From contig DNBZ01000207.1 of NCBI GenBank assembly GCA_003484585.1, positions 1-8,190 of the forward strand: 8,190 nucleotides of DNA, given 5' to 3'. The notes under the pieces were generated by a model. It searched no databases, was not told the origin of the DNA, and saw only the letters and a list, made by a program, of their open reading frames with translations. This stretch comes from Bacteroidota bacterium (lineage in GTDB: Bacteria; Bacteroidota; Bacteroidia; NS11-12g; UBA9320). A program made the translations under genes and the position numbers. Position 1 is the first letter of the stretch. Every line of letters begins with the position of its first letter. Below, piece by piece: positions 1-6,483 of this stretch.

Positions 1-468
1 AGCTCCTCCAAATAATCCAATTTTACCCCCTTTTGCATACGGCTCTATAAGGTCAATTACTTTGATACCGGTAAACAATGGCTCTGCAGACGTAGAAAGA
101 TTCTCATACAATGGTGGATCTTGGTGTATGGATCTACCATTTGTCTTGTCTAGCTCATCTATACCGTCAATAGCATCACCTACTACATTAAGTAGTCGGC
201 CTTTAAGTGCTTCACCTGTAGGTACTAGTATAGCGTTTCCAGTGTCTGTCACCTCAGCACCTCTTACAAGTCCTTCTGTAGACTCCATTGAGATAGCTCT
301 TACAGTGTTTTGCCCAAGGTGAGACTGTACTTCTAATACAACTTTAGTTCCGTCATCCTTAGTGACATGTAGTGAGTTGTAGATTTTTGGTAATGTAGAA
401 CCTTCTTGGTTGAACGCTACGTCCACTACGGGTCCAATGATTTGTGATATTTTTCCTGTGTTTGCCAT
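1..468 (-). CDS. atpD: ATP synthase F1 beta subunit, N-terminal part (cut by window edge)
   Basis: Catalytic beta subunit of the F1 part of ATP synthase, which makes ATP on the cytoplasmic side of the inner membrane. The visible 156 residues start at the ATG at 468-466 with MANTGKISQIIGPVVDVAF, the typical beta-barrel N-terminal domain. The nucleotide-binding domain follows, with GIKVIDLIEPYAKGGKIGLF near residues 134-153. The window ends inside the Walker A loop: GGA at 154-156 is the start of GGAGVGKT. About two thirds of the protein lies outside the window. In many Bacteroidota atpD and atpC sit apart from the other ATP synthase genes, and a gene starting here with its own upstream promoter fits that. 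Identity is very secure; nothing looks unusual in the visible part. Confidence 0.98.
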   Translation of the reverse strand, partial: MANTGKISQIIGPVVDVAFNQEGSTLPKIYNSLHVTKDDGTKVVLEVQSHLGQNTVRAISMESTEGLVRGAEVTDTGNAILVPTGEALKGRLLNVVGDAIDGIDELDKTNGRSIHQDPPLYENLSTSAEPLFTGIKVIDLIEPYAKGGKIGLFGGA

Positions 469-496
469 GTTTTTAGGCTTTGTTTTTTAATAGGTG

Positions 497-504
497 CAAA
501 TGTA
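497..504 (-). promoter_or_regulatory. Candidate -7 promoter element for atpD
   Basis: On the minus strand these bases read TACATTTG, an exact match to the Bacteroidota housekeeping -7 consensus TAnnTTTG, ending 28 nt before the atpD ATG. The nearest TTTG that could serve as a -33 element (531-534) is 26 nt away, longer than the usual spacing of about 19-21, so the -33 half is not convincing. The call is by motif match only. Confidence 0.5.
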
Positions 505-559
505 AGTTGTTAGGCTATGTAGAGCAGTTCCAAATAAAGCAAGTCTATAATTAAGACTA

Positions 560-596
560 TTTAAGAAGTATTCCAATTATTAGAATACTTCTTAAA
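560..596. repeat. Perfect 14-bp inverted repeat, candidate operator
   Basis: The arms TTTAAGAAGTATTC (560-573) and GAATACTTCTTAAA (583-596) are perfect reverse complements around a 9-nt AT-rich centre. The element sits in the spacer between the divergent atpD and response-regulator genes. Its right arm ends 6 bp before the candidate -7 element TATATTTG, so it covers the expected -33 region of the rightward promoter. It has no T-run on either strand and follows no gene end, so it is unlikely to be a terminator. A binding site for a dimeric regulator is the favoured reading; a leader hairpin from a promoter further upstream is the alternative. A smaller inverted repeat, AGTCT/AGACT (542-546 and 554-558), lies just to its left. 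Confidence 0.75.
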
Positions 597-602
597 AAGG
601 AT

Positions 603-610
603 TATATTTG
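603..610 (+). promoter_or_regulatory. Candidate -7 promoter element for the response-regulator/Hpt unit
   Basis: TATATTTG matches the Bacteroidota -7 consensus TAnnTTTG exactly and ends 19 nt before the ATG at 630, which would give a 5' leader of roughly 13-15 nt. No TTG is visible at the expected -33 position; that stretch is occupied by the 14-bp inverted repeat. This fits a promoter helped or blocked by a factor bound there. No sigma-54 type GG-N10-GC element was seen in this spacer. Confidence 0.5.
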
Positions 611-629
611 TCAGACTAAATAAAATACG

Positions 630-1976
630 ATGGCAGATAATTTTAGCGTATTCGTAGTTGAAGATGACGAATTTTACAGTGAGGTACTGGAGTATCATCT
701 TTCGCTTAACCCGGATATTACGGTAACTAAGTTTACCAATGCAAAAGAGTTTCTAAAGAACTTAGACAAAAATCCGGATGCAGTTACTTTGGATTATTCA
801 CTACCCGATATGTCGGGAGAGGATGTTCTCAAAAAGATAAAGGAGTATAACTCGGAGATTCCCGTAGTTATGGTTTCTGGTCAAGAAGACATTAAAACGG
901 CAATCACCTTGCTTAAGGATGGGGCTTATGACTATATAGTAAAGGATGAAGACACCAAAGACCGCATCTGGAACGCGATTAAAAATATTCGTGAGAAAGA
1001 AGGTCTGAAAAAGGAGATTTCTGAACTTAAGCAACAGGTTAAGAAGAAATACGACTTTACTACTAGCATCATTGGAAATAGTCCTTCAATGAAAAAGGTT
1101 TTTGCTATGATAGAGAAAGCTGTGAGTTCTAATATCACTGTATCTATTACTGGAGAAACTGGAACGGGTAAAGAAATAGTAGCGAAGTCTATTCACTATA
1201 ACTCGCCTAGGGCTAAGAAGCCTTTTATAGCAGTTAATATTACAGCTATACCATCGGAACTTATAGAGTCAGAGCTTTTCGGTCACGAGAAAGGTTCCTT
1301 TACTGGAGCTAATGCACGTAGAATAGGAAAGTTTGAAGAATCTGGAGAAGGAACCATATTCTTAGACGAGATAGGAGAGATGGATATCAATATGCAGAGC
1401 AAGTTGCTTCGTGTGCTCCAAGAGCGTGAGCTGATAAGAGTAGGTGGTAATGGTACAGTGAAGATAAACTGTAGAATAATAAGTGCTACACACAAAGATC
1501 TAGCTGAAGAAGTTCGTAAAGGCAATTTCAGAGAAGATCTATACTATAGATTATTAGGATTGCCGGTAACGCTACCTCCGCTTAGAGAGCGTGGTAACGA
1601 TACTTTGGTGCTGGCTAAGCATTTTATAGATGAGTATGCTGAAGAAAATGATATGGGAAGATTGAAATTATCTAGCAAGGCTCAGAATAAACTTTTCAAG
1701 TATCCATGGCCAGGGAACATACGTGAGCTAAAGGCTGTTGTAGAACTATGCTGTGTGATGACGGATAGTGATTTGATAGAAGAAGAGCACATTACATTTA
1801 ACTCTACTGGATCTATCGATACATTATTGCAAAATGAAATGACATTAGAAGAATACAAAAACCGAATCGTAAAGCACTTCCTAGATAAGTATAATAGCGA
1901 TGTGGTGAATGTGGCCAAACGACTAGATATAGGTAAGTCTACTATCTACAGAATGTTACAAGAAAGAGCGGTATAG
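630..1976 (+). CDS. Sigma-54-dependent response regulator, NtrC family
   Basis: A 448-residue cytoplasmic transcription activator that, when phosphorylated, should drive open-complex formation by sigma-54 RNA polymerase. The receiver domain spans about residues 5-120, with the acidic pocket E11-D12-D13, phospho-acceptor D55, S83 and K105. A short coiled linker (about 121-143) leads to the AAA+ domain (about 145-385). That domain shows Walker A GETGTGKE at 175-182, the sigma-54 contact loop GSFTGA at 222-227 (the usual form is GAFTGA), Walker B TIFLDE at 242-247, FREDLYYRL at 300-308 and the sensor II motif PWPGNIREL at 359-367. A Fis-type helix-turn-helix closes the protein (about 424-446). 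Full length for the family. No Shine-Dalgarno site is visible, which is normal in this phylum. The Hpt gene follows 25 nt downstream. The target genes cannot be told from the sequence, and no clear ortholog name can be assigned. Confidence 0.95.
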   Translation: MADNFSVFVVEDDEFYSEVLEYHLSLNPDITVTKFTNAKEFLKNLDKNPDAVTLDYSLPDMSGEDVLKKIKEYNSEIPVVMVSGQEDIKTAITLLKDGAYDYIVKDEDTKDRIWNAIKNIREKEGLKKEISELKQQVKKKYDFTTSIIGNSPSMKKVFAMIEKAVSSNITVSITGETGTGKEIVAKSIHYNSPRAKKPFIAVNITAIPSELIESELFGHEKGSFTGANARRIGKFEESGEGTIFLDEIGEMDINMQSKLLRVLQERELIRVGGNGTVKINCRIISATHKDLAEEVRKGNFREDLYYRLLGLPVTLPPLRERGNDTLVLAKHFIDEYAEENDMGRLKLSSKAQNKLFKYPWPGNIRELKAVVELCCVMTDSDLIEEEHITFNSTGSIDTLLQNEMTLEEYKNRIVKHFLDKYNSDVVNVAKRLDIGKSTIYRMLQERAV

Positions 1977-2001
1977 CTATTTATATATAAAGGTAAAGTA
2001 C

Positions 2002-2343
2002 ATGTCGGAAGAGAAATTATACGATTTAGAACAATTGGACTCGATAGCTGCGGGGAATCCAGATTTTGTGACTAAGATGGTCAACATGTTTTTGGATATG
2101 ACTCCGGGCTTGGTAGATAGAATAGAAGCTGGGTTGCAGACGCAAGACTGGGCAGAGGTAAGATCAGCAGCACATAAAATGAAACCATCAGTAGATATGA
2201 TGGGCATCTCTAGTCTGCGTGATGTAGTACGAAGGATAGAAGGTAATGCTAAATCAGAAACTAATCTAGAGCAAATACCTGAATTGTATTTTACGCTAAC
2301 AGAGACTTTAGATAAAGTGTATGAGCAGTTAAGAAATAGATAA
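2002..2343 (+). CDS. Stand-alone Hpt (histidine phosphotransfer) domain protein
   Basis: A 113-residue all-helical phosphotransfer protein with no kinase or receiver domain attached. The phosphorylatable histidine is H58, in AAHKMKPSVDMMG. The family consensus is close to H-x-L-K-G-S/A; here a proline stands where glycine is usual, but the downstream G-x-x-x-L pattern (GISSL, 68-72) is kept. It lies 25 nt after the sigma-54 response regulator, with a fair ribosome site (AAAGG at 1989-1993, 8 nt before the ATG), and precedes a terminator, so the two genes very likely share one transcript. The simplest inference is that it carries phosphate to or from D55 of the neighbouring receiver, with a hybrid kinase encoded elsewhere. 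A role as phosphate sink, or for another receiver, cannot be excluded. Confidence 0.88.
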   Translation: MSEEKLYDLEQLDSIAAGNPDFVTKMVNMFLDMTPGLVDRIEAGLQTQDWAEVRSAAHKMKPSVDMMGISSLRDVVRRIEGNAKSETNLEQIPELYFTLTETLDKVYEQLRNR

Positions 2344-2371
2344 AGATTTAGAATAATAAGTAAAGTTAAGG

Positions 2372-2400
2372 AAGAGGATGGCGAGAGTCATCCTTTTTTT
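2372..2400 (+). terminator. Rho-independent terminator of the RR/Hpt unit
   Basis: AGGATG (2375-2380) and CATCCT (2389-2394) form a 6-bp stem around an 8-nt loop, extendable outward by a G-T pair and A-T pairs, and a run of seven T follows (2394-2400). It starts about 30 nt after the Hpt stop codon. On the opposite strand the same hairpin lacks a good T-run, so it is at best a weak terminator for the converging pdxJ transcript. The stretch 2405-2459 shows nothing further. Confidence 0.85.
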
Positions 2401-2459
2401 GTTTAAGCATTTGATTAAGGTAGGCTCCTAACGTGGTGAGACCATCTTCTATTTACTTG

Positions 2460-3185
2460 TTACGCTTCACTATTCACCAACTTCGCCTTGTACATCGCCA
2501 CAACATTATTCAGTCCGTAATACAATGCATCAGAAATAAGTGCGTGTCCTATGGATACTTCCAAAGTTTCAGGTATCTCCGTAACGAAGTAGTTCAAATT
2601 TTCTAAACTTAGGTCATGACCAGCATTGATTCCAAGCCCAAGGTCTGTAGCTCGTTTTGCCGTTGCTTTATACGGTGCTATGGCTATTTCTTTATCTGTA
2701 GGATAATTAGATGCATAAGCTTCTGTATAGAGTTCTATTCTATCGGCACCGCAAGCTAAGGCTGCATCCACTTGTTCTACTACGGGGTCTAAAAATACAG
2801 ATACGCGTATTCCTGCATCTTTGAATCTCTTAATAATAGGAGTGAGGTAGTCTTTTTCTTTAATGCATTCCCAGCCAGCATTACTAGTAATCACATCTGG
2901 TCCATCAGGAACCAACGTTACTTGAGTGGGGTTTATCTCTAGTACCATTTGTATGAAATCTTCACTCGGGTATCCTTCTATATTATACTCTGTTTTTACT
3001 GCGTCTTTTAGTCCATAAGCATCTGCTCTGGTAATGTGTCGCTCATCTGGCCTGGGATGCACAGTTATACCTTCAGCCCCGAAGTTTTCTAAATCCTTAG
3101 CGGCTTGCAATACATTTGGAGTATCTCCTCCTCTCGCATTACGTATGGTTGCTATTTTATTGATGTTTACGCTTAGTTTGGTCAT
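2460..3185 (-). CDS. pdxJ: Pyridoxine 5'-phosphate synthase
   Basis: Cytoplasmic TIM-barrel enzyme of the DXP-dependent vitamin B6 pathway. It condenses 1-deoxy-D-xylulose 5-phosphate with 3-amino-2-oxopropyl phosphate, the PdxA product, to give pyridoxine 5'-phosphate. The 241 residues match the family length. Diagnostic stretches are LSVNINKIATIRNARGG (4-20), GITVHPRPDERHI (39-51), the catalytic-type glutamate E70 in NIEGYP, ELYTE (151-155), GLGINAGHDL (183-192) and SIGHALISDAL (211-221). H43, R45, H190 and the phosphate-binding GH at 213-214 are all present. The ATG at 3185 gives the standard N terminus. It is the last gene of the five-gene minus-strand run, 73 nt after the large barrel gene. 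That gap (3186-3258) shows no clear promoter, so it is probably cotranscribed, though less tightly linked than the others. Confidence 0.97.
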   Translation of the reverse strand: MTKLSVNINKIATIRNARGGDTPNVLQAAKDLENFGAEGITVHPRPDERHITRADAYGLKDAVKTEYNIEGYPSEDFIQMVLEINPTQVTLVPDGPDVITSNAGWECIKEKDYLTPIIKRFKDAGIRVSVFLDPVVEQVDAALACGADRIELYTEAYASNYPTDKEIAIAPYKATAKRATDLGLGINAGHDLSLENLNYFVTEIPETLEVSIGHALISDALYYGLNNVVAMYKAKLVNSEA

Positions 3186-3258
3186 TGAAGTGGTCTGTCT
3201 TTTTTATATGTTGGAGAATAGTATTGTATTATGCTTAATTGAAATTGATTTACGAACT

Positions 3259-5340
3259 TCACTTTATTTTATATCTAACCTGTAGGGTGAATGTCCGTTT
3301 TATGTTTCCTTCTATTTCATTAAGTCCTGAACCTATGGAATAGTTTGGTTGAAGATTATTTATTGGCTCATCGTGTTGCGAAATAGCATATCTAAACCAA
3401 AAATCTAATCCGCTTTTCACTTTATATCTAGCGAGAATATAGTACCTCATACCAGAGAAGCTATGCGTAAATAATGGATAATCATAGAGTGGTACTTGCT
3501 CAAAGCTATAGATTCGATTGTTAAATTGGTCTATGACACTATAAGCAGCTCTACCGCTTAGCTGCAGCTTACTCCCAAAAGGTTTGAATATAATATCTTG
3601 GTATATCAAGCTGCCATTGGATTTGGATCCTCCTTCATCGTATATGCTCCATTCTACCCTGTTCCTCAGTTCTATTCCTTTGGTAATGGTATAGGCGATA
3701 TGAAATCTATGACGTTGCGTGGTCACTTGACTTAACCGTTTGAACTCGTCAACTTCAGAATTTGCTTGTTTGGTCTCGGTTCTGAATCGGTAGTATGCTT
3801 TAAAACTTCTACTTGGTTTGTATTGTAATTCTCCCCAAAAATCTGAGCCAGAACTGGGTGCACTAGCAGCAGAGCGTAACCAGTCACTGGTGAATAAGTC
3901 ATAATAACCTAGTAGCTTAAATTTCCTACTAAGCCGTGTTTCGAAACCTAGGTATAGACCTTCTTCATTTGCGGGGCTGCTGCTTTCCCCAAAACCAGAA
4001 CTCTGAAGCGTAATGAAGCTCTTCGAATAGTTTCGATAGACTAAACTAGCGTCCAATGCTTTGTTAATACTCATCAAAGCTCCGTGCACTTGGCCTATGG
4101 AGTGCTCAAAACTACTATGGCTTACTTCCCCGTATAGATTAAAATTGCGATATACAAAGTCATAATAAAGGCCGTTTTTATAATAGTGGTCTCCTCTAAA
4201 ATTAAACTTGTTGTAGGGTTGGTAGCTAGGGTCTAATACTGCTCCTAATTTTCTGAGATAATTGACTGTTCCTATGCGTCCAAAAGGCAACTTGTAGTCA
4301 AAATAAAAGCCCGTTTGAAAATCGCTAATAGCATCTTTGTCTTCTAGTTCAGAAGGTGTGCGGTGCAGCCCGCCATCTTCTTGCAAGCTAGTAGCTACTA
4401 GCGGAGCTTCTCGGTCCGAGGTGTCTATTTCAAGAGCATTGCCATCTACGCTTTTATACGAAGCAAACACACCAAATGTTGCCTTGCCTAGCTCTAGAGC
4501 TATTGCCCCTCCTCTTAAGTAGGCATTTTCGCGTAGAGATCTATATGCTCCGAAACCATTGAAATTTCTCTTAGAATTAGTGATAATACTCGACTTGCCA
4601 AAAGCTAGTCCTGTGCTTAGCGTTAGCCCTTGCCCAAAATTAGCTTGAAAATCGCCAAGGTGCAGTGCTTTTAGTTTTCCTATATCTCTAGCTGCAAAGT
4701 AGAAAGAATAGTAGTCATACCCTTTTGGATTATTATCTCCTAAGAAGGATTCTCCAGCATCTTTTTCCATATTGATACCAAAAGAGATATTGCGTTTATA
4801 GTCGAATCTGTATCGTAGGTTATTGTATAGCGGAGATCCTGTATAGTGGCTAGCAGTAAGATCTGAAAGGGTGTCCGAAATAAGGGATCCCCGTACCTTT
4901 GGGGTGTGCACCTCTACTAAGGATAATATCTGATGGCTTCCATCTTTCCAAATCTGCCTAAAATTTTTAAGAGATATATTGGTAGAGTTTAAGGTTATAA
5001 AAGGCAATATGTTTTGGACATCTTCAGGGCTAAAAGTTTCTAGTACTTGTAGTTCATAAATGCTTATAAAGTTGCTAAATTTTTCTCGGTGCGTTATAAT
5101 GTCCAGTGCCTGAAAATTGGTAATAAACCGTGCTTCAAAGAGTTCTGTGGCGTCTGCCTTATTCAAGTCAAGTGGGTTTTCGTATTGAAGCAGTAAGTCG
5201 CTAGCAAACTGTTGAATATCCACCTCGTCTGCAGTGTTTTCTATATAGCGTTCTATAAACTGATTGACTGCCTCGTTATCCGTTTGAGCTAAAACAGTAA
5301 TGTGTGCTATAAGAAAGAGTAGAATTATTTTAAAACGCAT
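3259..5340 (-). CDS. Outer-membrane beta-barrel protein with periplasmic helix-hairpin-helix domain
   Basis: A 693-residue exported protein of unproven function. A signal peptide is clear (MRFKIILLFLIAHITVLA, likely cleaved after A18). An ~100-residue helical region follows, containing a ComEA-like helix-hairpin-helix segment (about 55-118, starting NPLDLNKADATEL). From about residue 130 to the end the sequence alternates polar and aromatic residues like a large beta barrel, including GDFQANFGQGLTLSTG (229-244), many Tyr/Phe/Arg-rich strands and a final strand ending VRYKIK. Bacteroidota genomes often carry proteins of this make-up, usually annotated only as helix-hairpin-helix proteins. The start codon overlaps the end of the upstream small barrel gene by 11 nt, so the two are probably translated together and may act together at the outer membrane. 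HhH domains often bind DNA, but a DNA role here is speculation; the HhH may simply be a protein contact module. Confidence 0.85.
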   Translation of the reverse strand: MRFKIILLFLIAHITVLAQTDNEAVNQFIERYIENTADEVDIQQFASDLLLQYENPLDLNKADATELFEARFITNFQALDIITHREKFSNFISIYELQVLETFSPEDVQNILPFITLNSTNISLKNFRQIWKDGSHQILSLVEVHTPKVRGSLISDTLSDLTASHYTGSPLYNNLRYRFDYKRNISFGINMEKDAGESFLGDNNPKGYDYYSFYFAARDIGKLKALHLGDFQANFGQGLTLSTGLAFGKSSIITNSKRNFNGFGAYRSLRENAYLRGGAIALELGKATFGVFASYKSVDGNALEIDTSDREAPLVATSLQEDGGLHRTPSELEDKDAISDFQTGFYFDYKLPFGRIGTVNYLRKLGAVLDPSYQPYNKFNFRGDHYYKNGLYYDFVYRNFNLYGEVSHSSFEHSIGQVHGALMSINKALDASLVYRNYSKSFITLQSSGFGESSSPANEEGLYLGFETRLSRKFKLLGYYDLFTSDWLRSAASAPSSGSDFWGELQYKPSRSFKAYYRFRTETKQANSEVDEFKRLSQVTTQRHRFHIAYTITKGIELRNRVEWSIYDEGGSKSNGSLIYQDIIFKPFGSKLQLSGRAAYSVIDQFNNRIYSFEQVPLYDYPLFTHSFSGMRYYILARYKVKSGLDFWFRYAISQHDEPINNLQPNYSIGSGLNEIEGNIKRTFTLQVRYKIK

Positions 5341-6133
5341 AGCTCACGTTCAGTGATGGGGAGAAACCCAATTGGTTATGAAAAGAACCTGCTACATCTA
5401 TATGTAGTGCATTGGTTTGCCAGCCAAAGCCAAGAGCAACTAATTGATTAAGCCCAAAGCCTCCGCGTATGGCGTACTTTTCTTTCTTTAATTCTATCCC
5501 TGCATTTAAGTCTAGAGGTTCATCGGTAGCTTGCAAAAAATCCGTATAAAGAGCCAGATCAGAGGTCACAGAGTATTCGAAACCTAGTATGTAAAGTGAG
5601 ATGCTACGTTCTTCTGGGGAGCTAGTTAGTCTGCTTCTATTGGGATTAGTAAACTGAAAACCAGAGTTTAGCTTGTCGTTTATTTTATAATAGATCCCAG
5701 CACTAACCGTGATATAAGTAGCCGATTGGTAGTATGCATCCGTAGAATGGAGTGTATGGTAATTTAAGCAGACGCCCGCAGAGAAGTTATCTCCTAGTTT
5801 CTTTGCTATACCTATTTGTGCTTTTTGTGTGGTTAGATTACCAAGTGGCGAGATTTGATACGATAGTCCTATGGTAGCTAATTTGTTGTGTGCATTACCT
5901 GCCAGTGATAGGCTAGAGTATTCTCCTAGTCCAAATTGGTTGCTTCCATTAAGGGATATTTGGTTATCAGAAAAGGCAAGTACAGCTACATTGTTTTCTA
6001 TAGCAAAAGCATTGCGATAGCAACTTGATGCCCCACCCAGAGATAAAGATACGGCGTTATTAGGTGGAGGGAGGATAGCACTAGAAAAAAGGCTAATCAA
6101 ACAAATAAAAAGAATGGTGCTTAGTCTTCTCAC
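5330..6133 (-). CDS. Small outer-membrane beta-barrel protein (PorV/PorQ-like fold suspected)
   Basis: A 267-residue exported protein without a firm family name. It begins with a signal peptide (about residues 1-19, hydrophobic stretch STILFICLISLFSSA). The segment LSLGGASSCYRNAFAIENNV (30-49) recalls the N-terminal GGAS...N region of PorV/PorQ/FadL-type barrels in Bacteroidota, although the usual NPA motif is not intact. The rest is amphipathic strands with Gly and aromatic girdles, ending NVSYAF; a terminal Phe is typical of barrel proteins recognised by the Bam machinery. The start is a GTG (6133-6131): no in-frame ATG lies between it and the end of the MerR gene, 23 nt upstream, and this start gives a proper signal peptide. 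Its TAA stop lies within the first codons of the HhH barrel gene. A type IX secretion role is possible but not shown. Confidence 0.8.
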   Translation of the reverse strand: MRRLSTILFICLISLFSSAILPPPNNAVSLSLGGASSCYRNAFAIENNVAVLAFSDNQISLNGSNQFGLGEYSSLSLAGNAHNKLATIGLSYQISPLGNLTTQKAQIGIAKKLGDNFSAGVCLNYHTLHSTDAYYQSATYITVSAGIYYKINDKLNSGFQFTNPNRSRLTSSPEERSISLYILGFEYSVTSDLALYTDFLQATDEPLDLNAGIELKKEKYAIRGGFGLNQLVALGFGWQTNALHIDVAGSFHNQLGFSPSLNVSYAF

Positions 6134-6156
6134 TATGCAAGTATACAGAAGTCGAC

Positions 6157-6483
6157 TTAGAGTTCTTGTTTTATTCTGGTTAAGAACGTCTTAATGTTTT
6201 CCAACTTTTCGATTACCTCCACGTTGGTGTTTATGTTTTTTTTGTCGGCCTTTATTTTATCCTTGGCTCCTTGGAGTGTGTATCCCTTATCTTTTACGAG
6301 TAGGTAGACTCTAGATATTTCTTCTAAGTCTTTACTCGTATAAAACCGCGTACCCTTAGCGTTCCTTTTGGGGTTGAGAGTACTGAACTCTGTTTCCCAA
6401 TAGCGAAGTAGTGAAGCTGCAACATTAAAATGCTTAGAAACTTCAGAAATACTATAGTACAGTTTGCCTTCTTTTAAGGCCAT
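6157..6483 (-). CDS. Short MerR-family transcriptional regulator
   Basis: A 108-residue protein with the MerR-type winged helix-turn-helix at the N terminus: YYSISEVSKHFNVAASLLRYW (about 9-29), then RFYTSKDLEEISRVYLLVKDKGYTL (46-70) and QGAKDKI. After this only a short lysine-rich helix remains (about 78-108), enough for dimer contact but not for the effector-binding or metal-binding domain of classic MerR proteins; there are no cysteines at all. It probably acts as a DNA-binding protein without a small-molecule sensor, or is regulated by a partner. The ATG at 6483 shares one base with the stop codon of the M23 peptidase gene (TAATG), so translation is likely coupled. From memory, MerR genes of this kind often follow an M23 peptidase gene in Flavobacteriia, which supports the pairing. 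The target is unknown. Confidence 0.9.
   Translation of the reverse strand: MALKEGKLYYSISEVSKHFNVAASLLRYWETEFSTLNPKRNAKGTRFYTSKDLEEISRVYLLVKDKGYTLQGAKDKIKADKKNINTNVEVIEKLENIKTFLTRIKQEL

Noticed and set aside
62..322. Plus-strand open frame of 86 codons rich in Ser and Pro
   Set aside because: It is antisense to atpD, which is clearly coding; the composition reflects the complement of atpD codons.
560..596. The inverted repeat as a transcription terminator
   Set aside because: It lies between two divergent gene starts, has no T-run on either strand and has an AT-rich stem.
469..629. Sigma-54 promoter (GG-N10-GC) near the response regulator
   Set aside because: No such element was found in this spacer or in 7446-7522 or 3186-3258, so no target of the regulator can be named in this window.
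801..1918. Several minus-strand open frames of 68-80 codons
   Set aside because: They lie antisense to the response regulator, whose domains are unmistakable, and have no recognisable protein features.
2405..2459. Terminator for the pdxJ transcript
   Set aside because: Only a 4-bp TAGG/CCTA match with a 2-nt gap was found here, which is not a usable hairpin.
4387..4402. 16-bp perfect palindrome GCTAGTAGCTACTAGC
   Set aside because: It lies inside the barrel coding region, in frame with ordinary codons (Leu-Val-Ala-Thr-Ser). About 0.1 such palindromes are expected by chance in a window of this size, so an operator reading is not supported.
4489..4502. 14-bp palindrome TAGCTCTAGAGCTA
   Set aside because: It is also inside the barrel gene; roughly one palindrome of this length is expected per two windows by chance.
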